Source: [Clostridium] viride DSM 6836 (lineage in GTDB: Bacteria > Bacillota > Clostridia > Oscillospirales > Oscillospiraceae). Taken from it: a stretch of DNA of 64,000 nt. Positions within the stretch are counted from its first letter, which is position 1. The number at the start of each line of letters is the position of its first letter. Location of the stretch: positions 270,949-334,948 of the forward strand of contig JHZO01000005.1 in assembly GCA_000620945.1 (NCBI GenBank), written 5' to 3'. Positions 56,805-64,000 of this stretch are shown here, piece by piece. The position numbers and the translations under genes are program-made. Under the pieces are notes generated by a model. The model saw only the letters and a list, made by a program, of their open reading frames with translations. It made no database searches and was not told the origin of the DNA.

Positions 56805-57909
56805 ATTCTGCGACGGTATCAAAGGCAACCGAGATACAGAAGATCTGATCGTCGCAAGCAAATACGGTTCCATCCACATCCACAATCGGACACATCCAAT
56901 TCTGTGGGTCCACATAACGGACCACTCCAATCGCTCCGTTGGAGAGCAAGACCGATTGCCCAACCAGCTCCAGCGGCATGTTGTCTAAGAACACTTGCGT
57001 TAAGGTATAGTCTAAATCGGAGAACTTCCCCTCAGAGAGTTGCTCCAAAATTTCAAAGGGACTACAAGCGTTTTTATAGCACCTTTGGGACACCATTGCA
57101 TCATAGACATCGGAGACGGCGGTAATGCGTGCGTAGTAGGGAATGGCATCCGCCGATAGTCCATCGGGGTACCCGGTTCCGTTCATTCTTTCGTGATGAT
57201 GCCGGGCAGCCAGTGGGATGGAAGGATGGAGGCTCGGAGAGCACTGAAGGATTTCATAGGAATGAATCGGGTGCTGCTTCATAACTTCAAACTCGTCTTC
57301 CAAAAGTGCCCTGGGTGCGTACAGAATCTCCGTGGGCGTCTTGATTTTTCCAATGTCATGCAAAAGACCACAGGCAATGACAAGGCTTGTCTCATCGGGG
57401 GAAATCCTTAGCCATTTTGCCATCAAGCCGTTGAGAAAGGCAACGTTGGTGCTGTGCGTATAGAAGTATTCATCCACCTTGTTTTTTCCATTGATGCACT
57501 GAAGAACCAAAGCTGCGGTGGTGGAATCCAGCTTTTGCAAGATGCCCTTGGCCAACAGCTTTGTCTGCGCTGCCGAAACCGTGCCGGTTCTGGCCACATC
57601 GTGAATCAGTTTGGTGGTTTGCTGCTTGGAGACTTGGTAGCCAATCTGCTTTTCTAGGTGCTCTTGGTTTAAGGAGTCGGGCAATTCTAGGCTATGTAAG
57701 GTTTGATAGAAGGCTTTTGGGACATAGATATTTCGAAAGGTAATGTCAGCCTTCTTCATCTTTTCCATGGTCTGCTCGGTGAGATAGGTACCCTGCGGGA
57801 CCATTAAAACCGGTTTGTTATCCACGTAGCAATAGATATTGCCCTCGGCCAGCATACCCTCGCTAAGATATTCCATTGCAATGGGGTATAGTCCGAGATG
57901 ATGTTTCAT
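56803..57909 (-). CDS. HD-GYP domain protein (putative c-di-GMP phosphodiesterase)
   Basis: A 368-aa protein with an N-terminal region of unknown type (1-130) and an HD-GYP domain: HSTNVAFLNGLMA, LLHDIGKIKTP near 184, HHERMNGTGYPDGL and ARITAVSDVYDAM. The GYP signature is intact, so cyclic-di-GMP hydrolysis is plausible. The C-terminal 70 residues form a further beta-rich module. ATG 57909 has AGAGG 8 nt upstream; an ATG six codons earlier lacks a site. Confidence 0.9.
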   Translation of the reverse strand: MKHHLGLYPIAMEYLSEGMLAEGNIYCYVDNKPVLMVPQGTYLTEQTMEKMKKADITFRNIYVPKAFYQTLHSLELPDSLNQEHLEKQIGYQVSKQQTTKLIHDVARTGTVSAAQTKLLAKGILQKLDSTTAALVLQCINGKNKVDEYFYTHSTNVAFLNGLMAKWLRISPDETSLVIACGLLHDIGKIKTPTEILYAPRALLEDEFEVMKQHPIHSYEILQCSPSLHPSIPLAARHHHERMNGTGYPDGLSADAIPYYARITAVSDVYDAMVSQRCYKNACSPFEILEQLSEGKFSDLDYTLTQVFLDNMPLELVGQSVLLSNGAIGVVRYVDPQNWMCPIVDVDGTVFACDDQIFCISVAFDTVAE

Positions 57910-58017
57910 AAATATCGCCTCTGCCATTCAGTTTCGAAACCTTCGGTAGGGGTCAGGCTTTGCTTTTGACATGATACCACGATTCGACAAATAATTCCAT
58001 CTTTTTTATTTTTGTTC

Positions 58018-58311
58018 CTATGACCCGGAAGCTTCCTTTGGGTCTGGAGGCGGAGGGAAACGGGTGTAAAGTTCACCCAGCCGATCCACAATTTCCGCAT
58101 AGTGTTGGGGCTGATGTGGATAAAGGCAGCGGCTGCAATCCTTTCCACCCTGTGGCAGGAGGGAAAAGGTTCCGCCGCAGTCTACGCCGAGGGGATAGAG
58201 CGGACAATAGCAGAAGAGACAGTGAAAGTTCTGGGGATCCGCCCCCTCATGACAGGGAAAATAGGGACACGTTTGGTGGCAAAAGATCGGGCAAGGAGTA
58301 GAGTCCGACAT
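58018..58311 (-). CDS. Small cysteine-rich metal-binding protein (PF04071 type)
   Basis: A 97-aa protein with the Cys-rich small domain: CPYFPCHEG, FHCLFCYCPLYPLG, CGG and KDCSRCLYPHQP. It is thought to bind a metal; in some genomes the domain is fused to corrinoid enzymes. Function unknown. It follows the amidase by 9 nt and probably shares its transcript. Confidence 0.85.
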   Translation of the reverse strand: MSDSTPCPIFCHQTCPYFPCHEGADPQNFHCLFCYCPLYPLGVDCGGTFSLLPQGGKDCSRCLYPHQPQHYAEIVDRLGELYTRFPPPPDPKEASGS

Positions 58312-58320
58312 GGCATTCCC

Positions 58321-59043
58321 TCACTTAGTTTGATTGGATGTGGTAAGAAGAGACTCCTCTAAGCTATCCTGAAAGGCCTGCCACGCAGCAGGGTTGTTGA
58401 CAAAGTAGTAAGGACACAGCTTTCCGGTCACATCGTAATGACGAATGACCTGATTCGGACTCAGTCCGATCTCTTTGCAGAGCCAAGTGGTTAGCTTCAG
58501 GAGGGAAGCATAGCTTTGTTCGGTAAAGGCACCCGTGTCATCCGGGTGACAGACTTCAATGGAAATGGTATCTCGGTTTCGCTCGTTGCTGGCCGATGAC
58601 TTCTCCTCCAGCGGTAGACACTGCACGATTTCTCCCTCCAGGCCGATGAGAAAGTGTGAGTTAACCTCAGTTCCTGCGTTGGCGAAGTAGTTCCGGTTTT
58701 GTTTGGCGCTGGTACCGGGGTTACCAACGTAGTGAATGACGATTCCGTTGATGTCCTCCAAATACTCTCCGCGGCGGGAATCACTATCTTTGGGAATGAT
58801 CTCCTTGTCAACCCAAGACGGAAGTTTTAGATTGGAAAGCTGGGCAACCTTTGGGTTTTCGATGGTAGGACCACCCGAAAACAGATGCCCACGCAGGCCC
58901 CATACCAGCAAAGCGGCGCAGAGCACGAGAAGGATTGGCAGGAGAAAACGAAGCTGCACCAATCGGGTTCGTTTGGCAGCACGTTTGCCCCGTCGTGTGC
59001 GAGAGGGTTTTGATTCGGTGGTTCGTATCTTTGTTGTGCTCAT
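58321..59043 (-). CDS. N-acetylmuramoyl-L-alanine amidase
   Basis: A 240-aa membrane-anchored amidase_2 protein. A basic tail and one helix (about 30-50) precede the zinc-amidase domain: IVIHYVGNPG, NSHFLIGLEGEI and HYDVTGKLCPYYF hold the likely metal ligands. It cleaves stem peptides from peptidoglycan. ATG 59043 has AAGGA upstream. Confidence 0.92.
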   Translation of the reverse strand: MSTTKIRTTESKPSRTRRGKRAAKRTRLVQLRFLLPILLVLCAALLVWGLRGHLFSGGPTIENPKVAQLSNLKLPSWVDKEIIPKDSDSRRGEYLEDINGIVIHYVGNPGTSAKQNRNYFANAGTEVNSHFLIGLEGEIVQCLPLEEKSSASNERNRDTISIEVCHPDDTGAFTEQSYASLLKLTTWLCKEIGLSPNQVIRHYDVTGKLCPYYFVNNPAAWQAFQDSLEESLLTTSNQTK

Positions 59044-59103
59044 GCAAAAGTTCCTTCCATGGTATGCAATGTTACCCTAGTGTATTAGTGCTTATCATAC
59101 ACC

Positions 59104-59132
59104 AATGTAGCATGTTCCTCGCCAAGAGTCAA
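59104..59132 (-). promoter_or_regulatory. Promoter of the amidase gene
   Basis: TTGACT (59127-59132), 17-bp spacer, TACATT (59104-59109) on the minus strand. Confidence 0.65.
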
Positions 59133-59170
59133 CGCTTTCCGACAAAAGGAGAGGGGACAAGAAGGAAACC

Positions 59171-59226
59171 AAAACAGGGCCTTCTCGGATCGGTCAGACC
59201 GTTCCATGTCAGAAGTCCCTGTTTTT
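59171..59226 (-). terminator. Terminator of the unknown-protein gene
   Basis: AAAACAGGG (59171-59179) pairs with CCCTGTTTT (59218-59226), with an inner TTCT/AGAA, just after the stop at 59247. Confidence 0.65.
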
Positions 59227-59246
59227 ACGCTGGTAGGCAGGTGGGC

Positions 59247-60035
59247 TCAACGTCTCTGGGCAAGAATATCAGGAAGAAGATCGTCCATTTGACTGTAGAA
59301 GAATACGTAATGGCGGATGCCCAATTGTTCGCCCAGTGAAATTTTTTTATGAATGCTTCCCACATCATCAAAGAGGATAAAGTGGGCACCGGAATCTCGG
59401 CTCATGTAGGTAAAGTAATGGGCGCAAAGCTCATTGGAGAAAAAGATGGAGGGCGATAGGGTTTCAATGCGTCGCATTAGCTCGTCCCGAGAAATGGCTC
59501 TGCCGGAGCCTTGCGGAGAGGGAAGATAGAAGTCCTCCGCAGAGCGATCAAGGCACAGTGCTACGCGGTTTACCCCATACTGATCAATGACAGCGGACAG
59601 TCGATGCTGCAGGCTTCCCCCCGAAATGGCAGAGGAAATCAAAATTTTTGCGGTATTGGAATAATTGGCGTAAGCTTCGGGGAGAAAGAAACTAAGTCCC
59701 CTACGAGGCAGGTGCTCACTCAGGCCGGCGATGATCCGTGCCATGGTGGGTGTTGGTTGGGATTCCGGGTCGAAGATGACACCGGTAAAATTCTTTGCCT
59801 GACACTCCCGCAAGACCTCACGGCAAAACATGGACGCGTCACCTTGTCCGTCAAAGCGATCTTCACCGATCATCATTAGACCACCACGAGGGGCAACGGG
59901 GGTGTTGGCACGGAAAAGATGCGGGCCCGTCCCAATGCGGTAGGCCATGTGAGCGATGGGAACGTTATAGCTGGCTGCGGCTTGCATTTGATCGGGTGGA
60001 GTCACGAGAATATACTGGCTAACAGAATGGTTCAT
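59247..60035 (-). CDS. Conserved-looking protein of unknown function
   Basis: A 262-aa protein I do not recognise. No signal peptide or membrane segment. Alternating short strands and helices (GVIFDPESQPTPTM, GLSFFLPEAYANYS, VNRVALCLDRSAEDFY, HFILFDDVGSI, LGIRHYVFFYSQMDDLL) suggest an alpha/beta or barrel fold; the end has a loose look of glycoside hydrolase 18 proteins, but catalytic residues cannot be assigned. AGGGGG lies 7 nt before ATG 60035. It diverges from yqeG. Confidence 0.7.
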   Translation of the reverse strand: MNHSVSQYILVTPPDQMQAAASYNVPIAHMAYRIGTGPHLFRANTPVAPRGGLMMIGEDRFDGQGDASMFCREVLRECQAKNFTGVIFDPESQPTPTMARIIAGLSEHLPRRGLSFFLPEAYANYSNTAKILISSAISGGSLQHRLSAVIDQYGVNRVALCLDRSAEDFYLPSPQGSGRAISRDELMRRIETLSPSIFFSNELCAHYFTYMSRDSGAHFILFDDVGSIHKKISLGEQLGIRHYVFFYSQMDDLLPDILAQRR

Positions 60036-60047
60036 GGAGGTACCCCC

Positions 60048-60076
60048 TTGTCCGTCCTTTCAATTCTGTGTATAAT
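60048..60076 (+). promoter_or_regulatory. Promoter of yqeG
   Basis: TTGTCC (60048-60053), 17-bp spacer, TATAAT (60071-60076). A leader of about 120 nt follows; I see no known RNA in it. Confidence 0.6.
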
Positions 60077-60202
60077 AGCAAAAAGCGCTGCTACACACGG
60101 CATGGATTGAGTCATCGCAGAGCAAGGCTCCGCACCAGAGGAGTACGGCCTTGTCTGTCTGTAAACAGTATGCGCAAGCTGAGAAAAGTAGAAGGTGATC
60201 TT

Positions 60203-60706
60203 GTGGCGTTTTCGCTGATTCCCCGTGAGTGGTATGGCAGTATCTATGAAATTGATTTAAAGGAGTTGCGGGAGCGGGGGATAACGCTCTTGCTGCTGGA
60301 TCTGGATAATACCATTTCCCCTTATAGGAGCCACGTTCCGACGGAAGAGCTCAAAGCTTGGATCCGACAAGTTCGCCAGGAGGGATTGGAACCCTTTATC
60401 CTATCCAACAGCCGCAAACCAACCCGAGTTTCCGAATTTGCGGCCCTTCTGGATATCCCCTTTCTACGTCGAGCGGGGAAACCGAGCCGTACAGGATTTC
60501 GAGCTGCCTTGGAACAAATGGGTCGGGGGGAGCAGGAAGCCGCCATGGTCGGCGATCAAATTTTTACGGACATTTTAGGAGCCAATCGCAGCGGGATCTG
60601 CTCCATCTTGGTCAAACCCATGAAGATGGATACTATTTTTCGTGTGTTGCGCTATGGTGTGGAAACTCCCTTCCGGCGTGGTGCGAAACGAAGGGGAAGC
60701 CGATAA
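60203..60706 (+). CDS. YqeG-family HAD phosphatase
   Basis: A HAD IIIA-type phosphatase of 167 aa with catalytic LLLDLDNT and the third motif MVGDQIFTDILGANRSG. Phosphoglycolate or phosphatidylglycerol-phosphate substrates have been proposed for relatives. The start is taken at GTG 60203 (VAFSLIPREWYGS) behind AAGGTGATCTT; longer in-frame starts (ATG 60170) lack a good site. Confidence 0.9.
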   Translation: MAFSLIPREWYGSIYEIDLKELRERGITLLLLDLDNTISPYRSHVPTEELKAWIRQVRQEGLEPFILSNSRKPTRVSEFAALLDIPFLRRAGKPSRTGFRAALEQMGRGEQEAAMVGDQIFTDILGANRSGICSILVKPMKMDTIFRVLRYGVETPFRRGAKRRGSR

Positions 60707-60782
60707 AATCGGGAAAATACAATTTAAATGATAGAAAATATGGTTAGAATGCAAACATAACGTAAATTCCCATGCAATTTAC

Positions 60783-60811
60783 TTGCAAAAAGCGGAAAGA
60801 TATTGTAAAAT
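60783..60811 (+). promoter_or_regulatory. Promoter of efp
   Basis: TTGCAA (60783-60788), 17-bp spacer, TAAAAT (60806-60811). Confidence 0.65.
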
Positions 60812-60861
60812 GGGTTCGCTAAAATGATTATAGAAAGCTATGCTTTGGAGGATGAATTACT

Positions 60862-61425
60862 ATGATTTCAGCCAGCGATTTTCGCAACGGTGTCACATTT
60901 GAGATGGACGGAAACGTCATGCAGGTTGTGGAGTTCCAGCACGTAAAGCCCGGCAAAGGTGCTGCTTTTGTTCGTACCAAGATGAAGAACGTCATCACCG
61001 GATCCGTAATTGAAACGTCTTTTAACCCCTCTGCCAAGTTTGAAGCTGCCTATGTGGAGAAGAAGGACATGGCTTACAGCTATAACGATGGCGACCTGTA
61101 CTACTTCATGGACGGCGAAACCTTTGAGCTGGTACCCATCAATGCAGACGTTTTGGGCGACGCCTTCCGTTTTGTGAAGGAAGAGATGGTATGTAAGATC
61201 ATGAGCTATAAGGGCAAGGTATTTGGTGTGGAGCCCCCCACTTTCGTGGAGCTGGAAGTCACTCAGACCGATCCCGGCTTCAAGGGCGATACCGCTACCA
61301 ACGTAACCAAGCCTGCTACCCTCGAAACTGGCGCGGAAATCAAGGTGCCCCTGTTCATCAACCCCAACGATCGAATCCGTGTGGATACCCGTACTGGAGA
61401 ATATCTGGAGCGTGCGAAGGGCTAA
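60862..61425 (+). CDS. efp: Elongation factor P
   Basis: Rescues ribosomes stalled at proline runs. A 187-aa three-domain EF-P; residue 32 in KPGKGAA is lysine, the site that is modified in Bacillus-type EF-P. TTTGGAGG precedes ATG 60862. In Clostridia the gene usually follows yqeG, aroE and pepP; here the latter two are absent from the gap. Confidence 0.98.
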   Translation: MISASDFRNGVTFEMDGNVMQVVEFQHVKPGKGAAFVRTKMKNVITGSVIETSFNPSAKFEAAYVEKKDMAYSYNDGDLYYFMDGETFELVPINADVLGDAFRFVKEEMVCKIMSYKGKVFGVEPPTFVELEVTQTDPGFKGDTATNVTKPATLETGAEIKVPLFINPNDRIRVDTRTGEYLERAKG

Positions 61426-61450
61426 TTTGCCCAACGAAAGGAAGATTACT

Positions 61451-61894
61451 ATGACGATTACTGAAAAAGTGGCATACCTAAAGGGTATGGCCGATGGCAT
61501 GGAGCTGGATCGCGAAAAGTCTAAGGAGAGCAAGCTGCTTGCAGCCATCATTGATGTGCTGGAAGAGGTTAGCTTCTCCATTGAGGACTTGGAGGAAGCT
61601 GCAGAGCTTCTCAATGAGGGCTTGGATGCCGTCTCCGAAGACCTGGAAGACGTGGAAGACCTTCTTTTCGGCGAGGATGAGTGCGATTGTGGCGACGACT
61701 GCAGCTGTGGTTGCTCCTGCGATTGCGATGACGACGATTTCTTTGAACTCGAATGCCCCAACTGCGGCATGGATCTGGTCATTGACGATGGAGTTCTGAC
61801 GTCTGGACAGGTTACCTGCCCCAACTGTGGCGATGCCTTTGCCCTTGATCTGGTCGATGAAGACGAGGACGAAGACGAAGAAGCAAAAGACTAA
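61451..61894 (+). CDS. CD1247-type acidic zinc-ribbon protein
   Basis: A 147-aa protein: helical N-terminal domain (1-70, MTITEKVAYLKGMADGMELD), then a Cys-dense stretch with CxC pairs (CDCGDDCSCGCSCDC), and a zinc ribbon (CPNCGMDL...CPNCGDAF), ending in an acidic tail. The family sits next to efp in many Clostridia; function unknown. ATG 61451 has AAAGGAAG upstream, 25 nt after the efp stop. Confidence 0.9.
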   Translation: MTITEKVAYLKGMADGMELDREKSKESKLLAAIIDVLEEVSFSIEDLEEAAELLNEGLDAVSEDLEDVEDLLFGEDECDCGDDCSCGCSCDCDDDDFFELECPNCGMDLVIDDGVLTSGQVTCPNCGDAFALDLVDEDEDEDEEAKD

Positions 61895-61897
61895 ACG

Positions 61898-61936
61898 AAA
61901 AAAAGAGCGAGTCTCCTTGGAGACTCGCTTTTTTTA
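61898..61936. terminator. Terminator after the zinc-ribbon gene
   Basis: GCGAGTCTCC (61907-61916) pairs with GGAGACTCGC (61919-61928) followed by TTTTTTT; A-run on the other side, so it also serves the minus-strand gene. Confidence 0.9.
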
Positions 61937-61942
61937 TGCAGA

Positions 61943-62140
61943 TTACTGGTTCATTTCTTCCCGCTTCTTTTTCATGAGAACTAAGTCATACTCGTTGGGG
62001 CGGTTTGGTGAATTTAAATTTTCACTATTGTACGCATTGTCTGGGTCATGGAGGCTTTTTTGACTATACTGGTTGCCGAGGTATTTTTGTGGGCCGAGGG
62101 TACCATCGCCTTTATTCCTTTTGTTTGTGTTGCTGGCCAT
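61943..62140 (-). CDS. 65-aa hydrophilic protein, possible spore protein
   Basis: Asn-, Lys- and Ser-rich small protein (MASNTNKRNKGDG, KYLGNQYSQKSLHD, MKKKREEMNQ at the end). ATG 62140 has AAGGAG 7 nt upstream. I do not recognise it, but size and composition resemble minor small acid-soluble spore proteins, and the promoter fits a forespore sigma factor. Confidence 0.7.
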   Translation of the reverse strand: MASNTNKRNKGDGTLGPQKYLGNQYSQKSLHDPDNAYNSENLNSPNRPNEYDLVLMKKKREEMNQ

Positions 62141-62171
62141 AGGAAATCTCCTTCTCAAAGTGGTTTGCTTC

Positions 62172-62200
62172 TAGTATGGATCGAATAAGATATTGTATTC
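62172..62200 (-). promoter_or_regulatory. Forespore (sigmaG/F)-like promoter
   Basis: GAATA (62196-62200), 17-bp spacer, CATACTA (62172-62178) on the minus strand. This matches the sigmaG pattern GMATR-N17/18-CATnnTA. Confidence 0.5.
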
Positions 62201-62315
62201 GCAGTGCACATAGCCCAAGAAGCGGGAGCCTGGAAGATCCTCACGGACTGGAAAGGAAGGAATAGAATAAAGGAAACGGATTCCATCCGTCAGGCTTAGA
62301 AGTGGAGGAACGCGC

Positions 62316-62579
62316 TTGTTCAGGCTACTCTTTCACAAAGGCAATCAGAAGCAACATTGCGAATCAAAGGTTCGCGGCGTCCAGGCGGAGCATAGCAGCG
62401 TGGTATGGGATGCGCCCATTGACTACGATGCAGCAAAGCAATTTGTTGATGATCTGAACGAAACGAAGCTCTCAGAGGATGCGTTGTTTGACGCAGCGTG
62501 GGAGTTTTTAATGAATCAATCGGATGCCAGTGCCTTAGAAGTTCCCCTTCCCGATATCAGATCGGGTGGGAAGGACTAA
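62316..62579 (+). CDS. Small protein of unknown function
   Basis: An 87-aa hydrophilic protein (HSSVVWDAPIDYDAAKQFVD, DALFDAAWEFLMNQ). It starts at TTG 62316, 7 nt after GGAGG. No known domain. Flanked by its own terminator. Confidence 0.68.
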   Translation: MFRLLFHKGNQKQHCESKVRGVQAEHSSVVWDAPIDYDAAKQFVDDLNETKLSEDALFDAAWEFLMNQSDASALEVPLPDIRSGGKD

Positions 62580-62593
62580 GGTAACGAAAAATA

Positions 62594-62627
62594 AAGAGGA
62601 CTCTGCCTGTTGGCAGAGTCCTCTTAT
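62594..62627. terminator. Bidirectional terminator
   Basis: AAGAGGACTCTGCC (62594-62607) pairs with GGCAGAGTCCTCTT (62612-62625), between the small gene and metA. Confidence 0.88.
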
Positions 62628-63562
62628 TATGCTTCGAGCTCGTCCTCACTCAATACGGTGAGATCGTAGGGTGTGGTTTGGTAGACGTAATAGTTCAGCC
62701 AGTTGGTGTATAGCAGTTGACCCGCTGAGCGCCAGCGGACAATGGGTGTGGTGGAGGGATCGTCATTGGTAAAGTAGTGCCTTGGAACCGGAATGGGTAG
62801 ACCTTTGTCCACATCGCGCTGATACTCCAACCCCAGGGTTTCAGGATCATATTCGGGATGCCCCAGCAAGAAAAACTTGCGGCTGTCTTTGCTTTTTAAA
62901 GCGAAAATTCCAGCCTCCGGAGAGGTCGCTAGGACTTCAAGTTCTGGCACCTTCTCAATGTCTTCCTCTCGCACCTCCGTATAGCGCGAGTGTGGGGCGG
63001 AAAAAACATCGTCGAATCCACGGAAGAGTGGAGAGGATGGCTTTAATACATCGTGTTCAAAAACACCAAATACCTTTTCCGAAAGAGAGTACTTGGGGAT
63101 GTTAAAGTGATAGTATAGGGCTGCTTGGGCACCCCAACAAATATGTAGGGTAGAATGCACATGCTTTTTGGACCATTCCATAATCTCGCACAGTTCGTCC
63201 CAGTAATCCACTTCCGTGAAATCAAAATTCTCAACCGGGGCGCCGGTAATAATCATGCCATCGTAACTGTTATGACGGATTTGATCAAAGGTGGTGTAGA
63301 AGGAATCCAGATGCGTGGGGTCGGTATAGTGGCCAATATAGCTTGCGGTTTGCAAAAGATCGACCTGAATTTGCAAGGGGGTATTGGAGAGCTTGCGCAA
63401 AAGCTGTGTCTCGGTCACAATTTTTGTGGGCATTAGATTTAGAATCAGGAGCCTAAGAGGGCGGATATCCTGATGCAGAGCACGGTATTCTGTCATGACG
63501 AAAATATTTTCACTCTCGAGTATGGCCCGAGCAGGCAAAGAATCGGGGATGCGAATGGGCAT
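62627..63562 (-). CDS. metA: Homoserine O-acetyltransferase (MetA family)
   Basis: A 311-aa MetA. Catalytic Cys142 ([10 protein letters not shown]), His235 and Glu237 (GHPEYDP) are in their usual numbers. Residue 111 is Glu (TGAPVEN); in this family Glu111 gives acetyl-CoA preference and Gly111 succinyl-CoA. It therefore probably makes O-acetylhomoserine for methionine. GAGAGGT precedes ATG 63562. The leader is only about 55 nt, with no SAM riboswitch or T-box. Confidence 0.96.
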   Translation of the reverse strand: MPIRIPDSLPARAILESENIFVMTEYRALHQDIRPLRLLILNLMPTKIVTETQLLRKLSNTPLQIQVDLLQTASYIGHYTDPTHLDSFYTTFDQIRHNSYDGMIITGAPVENFDFTEVDYWDELCEIMEWSKKHVHSTLHICWGAQAALYYHFNIPKYSLSEKVFGVFEHDVLKPSSPLFRGFDDVFSAPHSRYTEVREEDIEKVPELEVLATSPEAGIFALKSKDSRKFFLLGHPEYDPETLGLEYQRDVDKGLPIPVPRHYFTNDDPSTTPIVRWRSAGQLLYTNWLNYYVYQTTPYDLTVLSEDELEA

Positions 63563-63621
63563 GTGTGGTACCTCTCTTTCGATAAAATCAAGCCCAGAAG
63601 GCCTTCTTTCGATTAGAATTG

Positions 63622-63650
63622 ACTATACCACACTTTGCGATTTGACGCAA
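63622..63650 (-). promoter_or_regulatory. Promoter of metA
   Basis: TTGCGT (63645-63650), 17-bp spacer, TATAGT (63622-63627) on the minus strand. Confidence 0.65.
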
Positions 63651-63723
63651 CTTTTGATCTGCAATACATTATTTAATAAATTGGCCCCTCAGAAAGAAAC
63701 CGAAAAGAAAATGAAAAAAGGTG

Positions 63724-63752
63724 TTGACAAAGAGGGGTAGGGGTGGTATTCT
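63724..63752 (+). promoter_or_regulatory. rRNA-type promoter P1
   Basis: TTGACA (63724-63729), 17-bp spacer, TATTCT (63747-63752), preceded by an A-rich stretch that could act as an UP element. Confidence 0.75.
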
Positions 63753-63820
63753 AATTTAGCTGTCAACGACGGCACGGCAAAAACAGACAAAACGCTGTGA
63801 AAAAGAACTGAAAAAAGTGC

Positions 63821-63849
63821 TTGACAAGCGGGTTTGACTGTGATACAAT
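63821..63849 (+). promoter_or_regulatory. rRNA-type promoter P2
   Basis: TTGACA (63821-63826), 17-bp spacer, TACAAT (63844-63849), 97 bp after P1. Confidence 0.78.
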
Positions 63850-64000
63850 ACAAAACACTTCGACGGCGACGCGATTCGCGCCGAAACGACGAAGTAGTCT
63901 GCACCTTGTAAATTAAACAATGAACAAGAAACGAACAAGCACCAGAAACGGACTTGTCGTGCACCTCCCCCCGGGGGAGTACGACAATAAGAAGTCGGTG
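63850..64000 (+). other. Probable leader of an rRNA operon (16S gene beyond the edge)
   Basis: A GC-rich hairpin (ACTTCG/CGAAGT with CGGCG/CGCCG, 63858-63895) is followed by TTGTAAATTAAACAATGAAC, a string typical of pre-16S leaders in Clostridia. No open frame with a site is seen. The 16S gene itself is not in the window. Confidence 0.6.

Noticed and set aside
63563..63621. A SAM riboswitch or T-box upstream of metA
   Set aside because: The promoter leaves a leader of only about 55 nt, with none of the conserved elements.

Overview
The window is a stretch of a Bacillota (Clostridia-type) chromosome, probably an endospore-forming gut lineage of the Oscillospirales kind. The evidence is Firmicutes-style gene order (rplU-prp-rpmA-obgE, an accBCDA/fab cluster with FabK), T-box, RFN and yybP-ykoY leaders, AGGAGG ribosome binding sites, frequent TTG/GTG starts, and two promoters that look like late-sporulation sigma sites. 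I see no insertion sequence, prophage, CRISPR array or plasmid feature; this is mainly core chromosome. Assignment below class level is inference.

Layout. 1-1.7 kb: a surface protein (SLH-like, DUF4358-like and DHHW-like parts) cut by the left edge. 1.8-4.26 kb: cysE-cysS behind a Cys T-box. 4.3-6.7 kb: GNAT enzyme, EamA exporter and an XRE regulator. 6.7-9.15 kb: rplU-prp-rpmA-obgE. 9.2-14.8 kb: yqhQ-prmC-recA-recX-rimO-pgsA. 14.8-18.3 kb: a lipoprotein with a two-component system. 18.5 kb: tRNA-Leu(CAA). 19.3-23.1 kb: ribD-ribE-ribBA-ribH under an FMN riboswitch. 23.2-33.5 kb: a fatty-acid operon (acpP-fabK-fabD-fabG-fabF-accB-fabZ-accC-accD-accA-acyl-CoA synthetase) preceded by a TetR-type regulator, with a 29-bp palindrome sitting on its promoter and no fabH. 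33.7-35.9 kb: nitroreductase, small lipoprotein, iron alcohol dehydrogenase. 36.1-39.1 kb: metNIQ under a Met T-box. 39.1-39.6 kb: a probable 6S RNA just after a DUF1292 gene. 39.9-45.4 kb: PBP1A, prfC and asnS. 45.4-48.3 kb: a P-type cation ATPase under a Mn2+ (yybP-ykoY) riboswitch. 48.4-50.2 kb: a Gly/Cys repeat protein with a sigmaK-like promoter and a CofE-like ligase. 50.3-56.8 kb: pstSCAB-phoU-phoPR with Pho boxes. 56.8-60 kb: HD-GYP protein, small Cys-rich protein, amidase, unknown protein. 60-62.6 kb: yqeG, efp, a Zn-ribbon protein and two small unknown proteins. 62.6-63.65 kb: metA. The last 300 bases hold two strong tandem promoters and a leader typical of an rRNA operon that starts beyond the right edge.

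How the genes fit together. Sulfur amino-acid supply recurs (Cys T-box cysE/cysS, Met T-box metNIQ, metA of the acetyl-transferring type). Membrane building is represented by the fab/acc operon, pgsA and the TetR/palindrome control point. Envelope and phosphate homeostasis are covered by PBP1A, amidase, two sensor kinases and the Pho regulon. The most unusual items are a PstS whose two halves appear in circularly permuted order, the CGGNS-repeat protein behind a sporulation-type promoter, the fab operon without fabH, and the palindrome over the acpP promoter.
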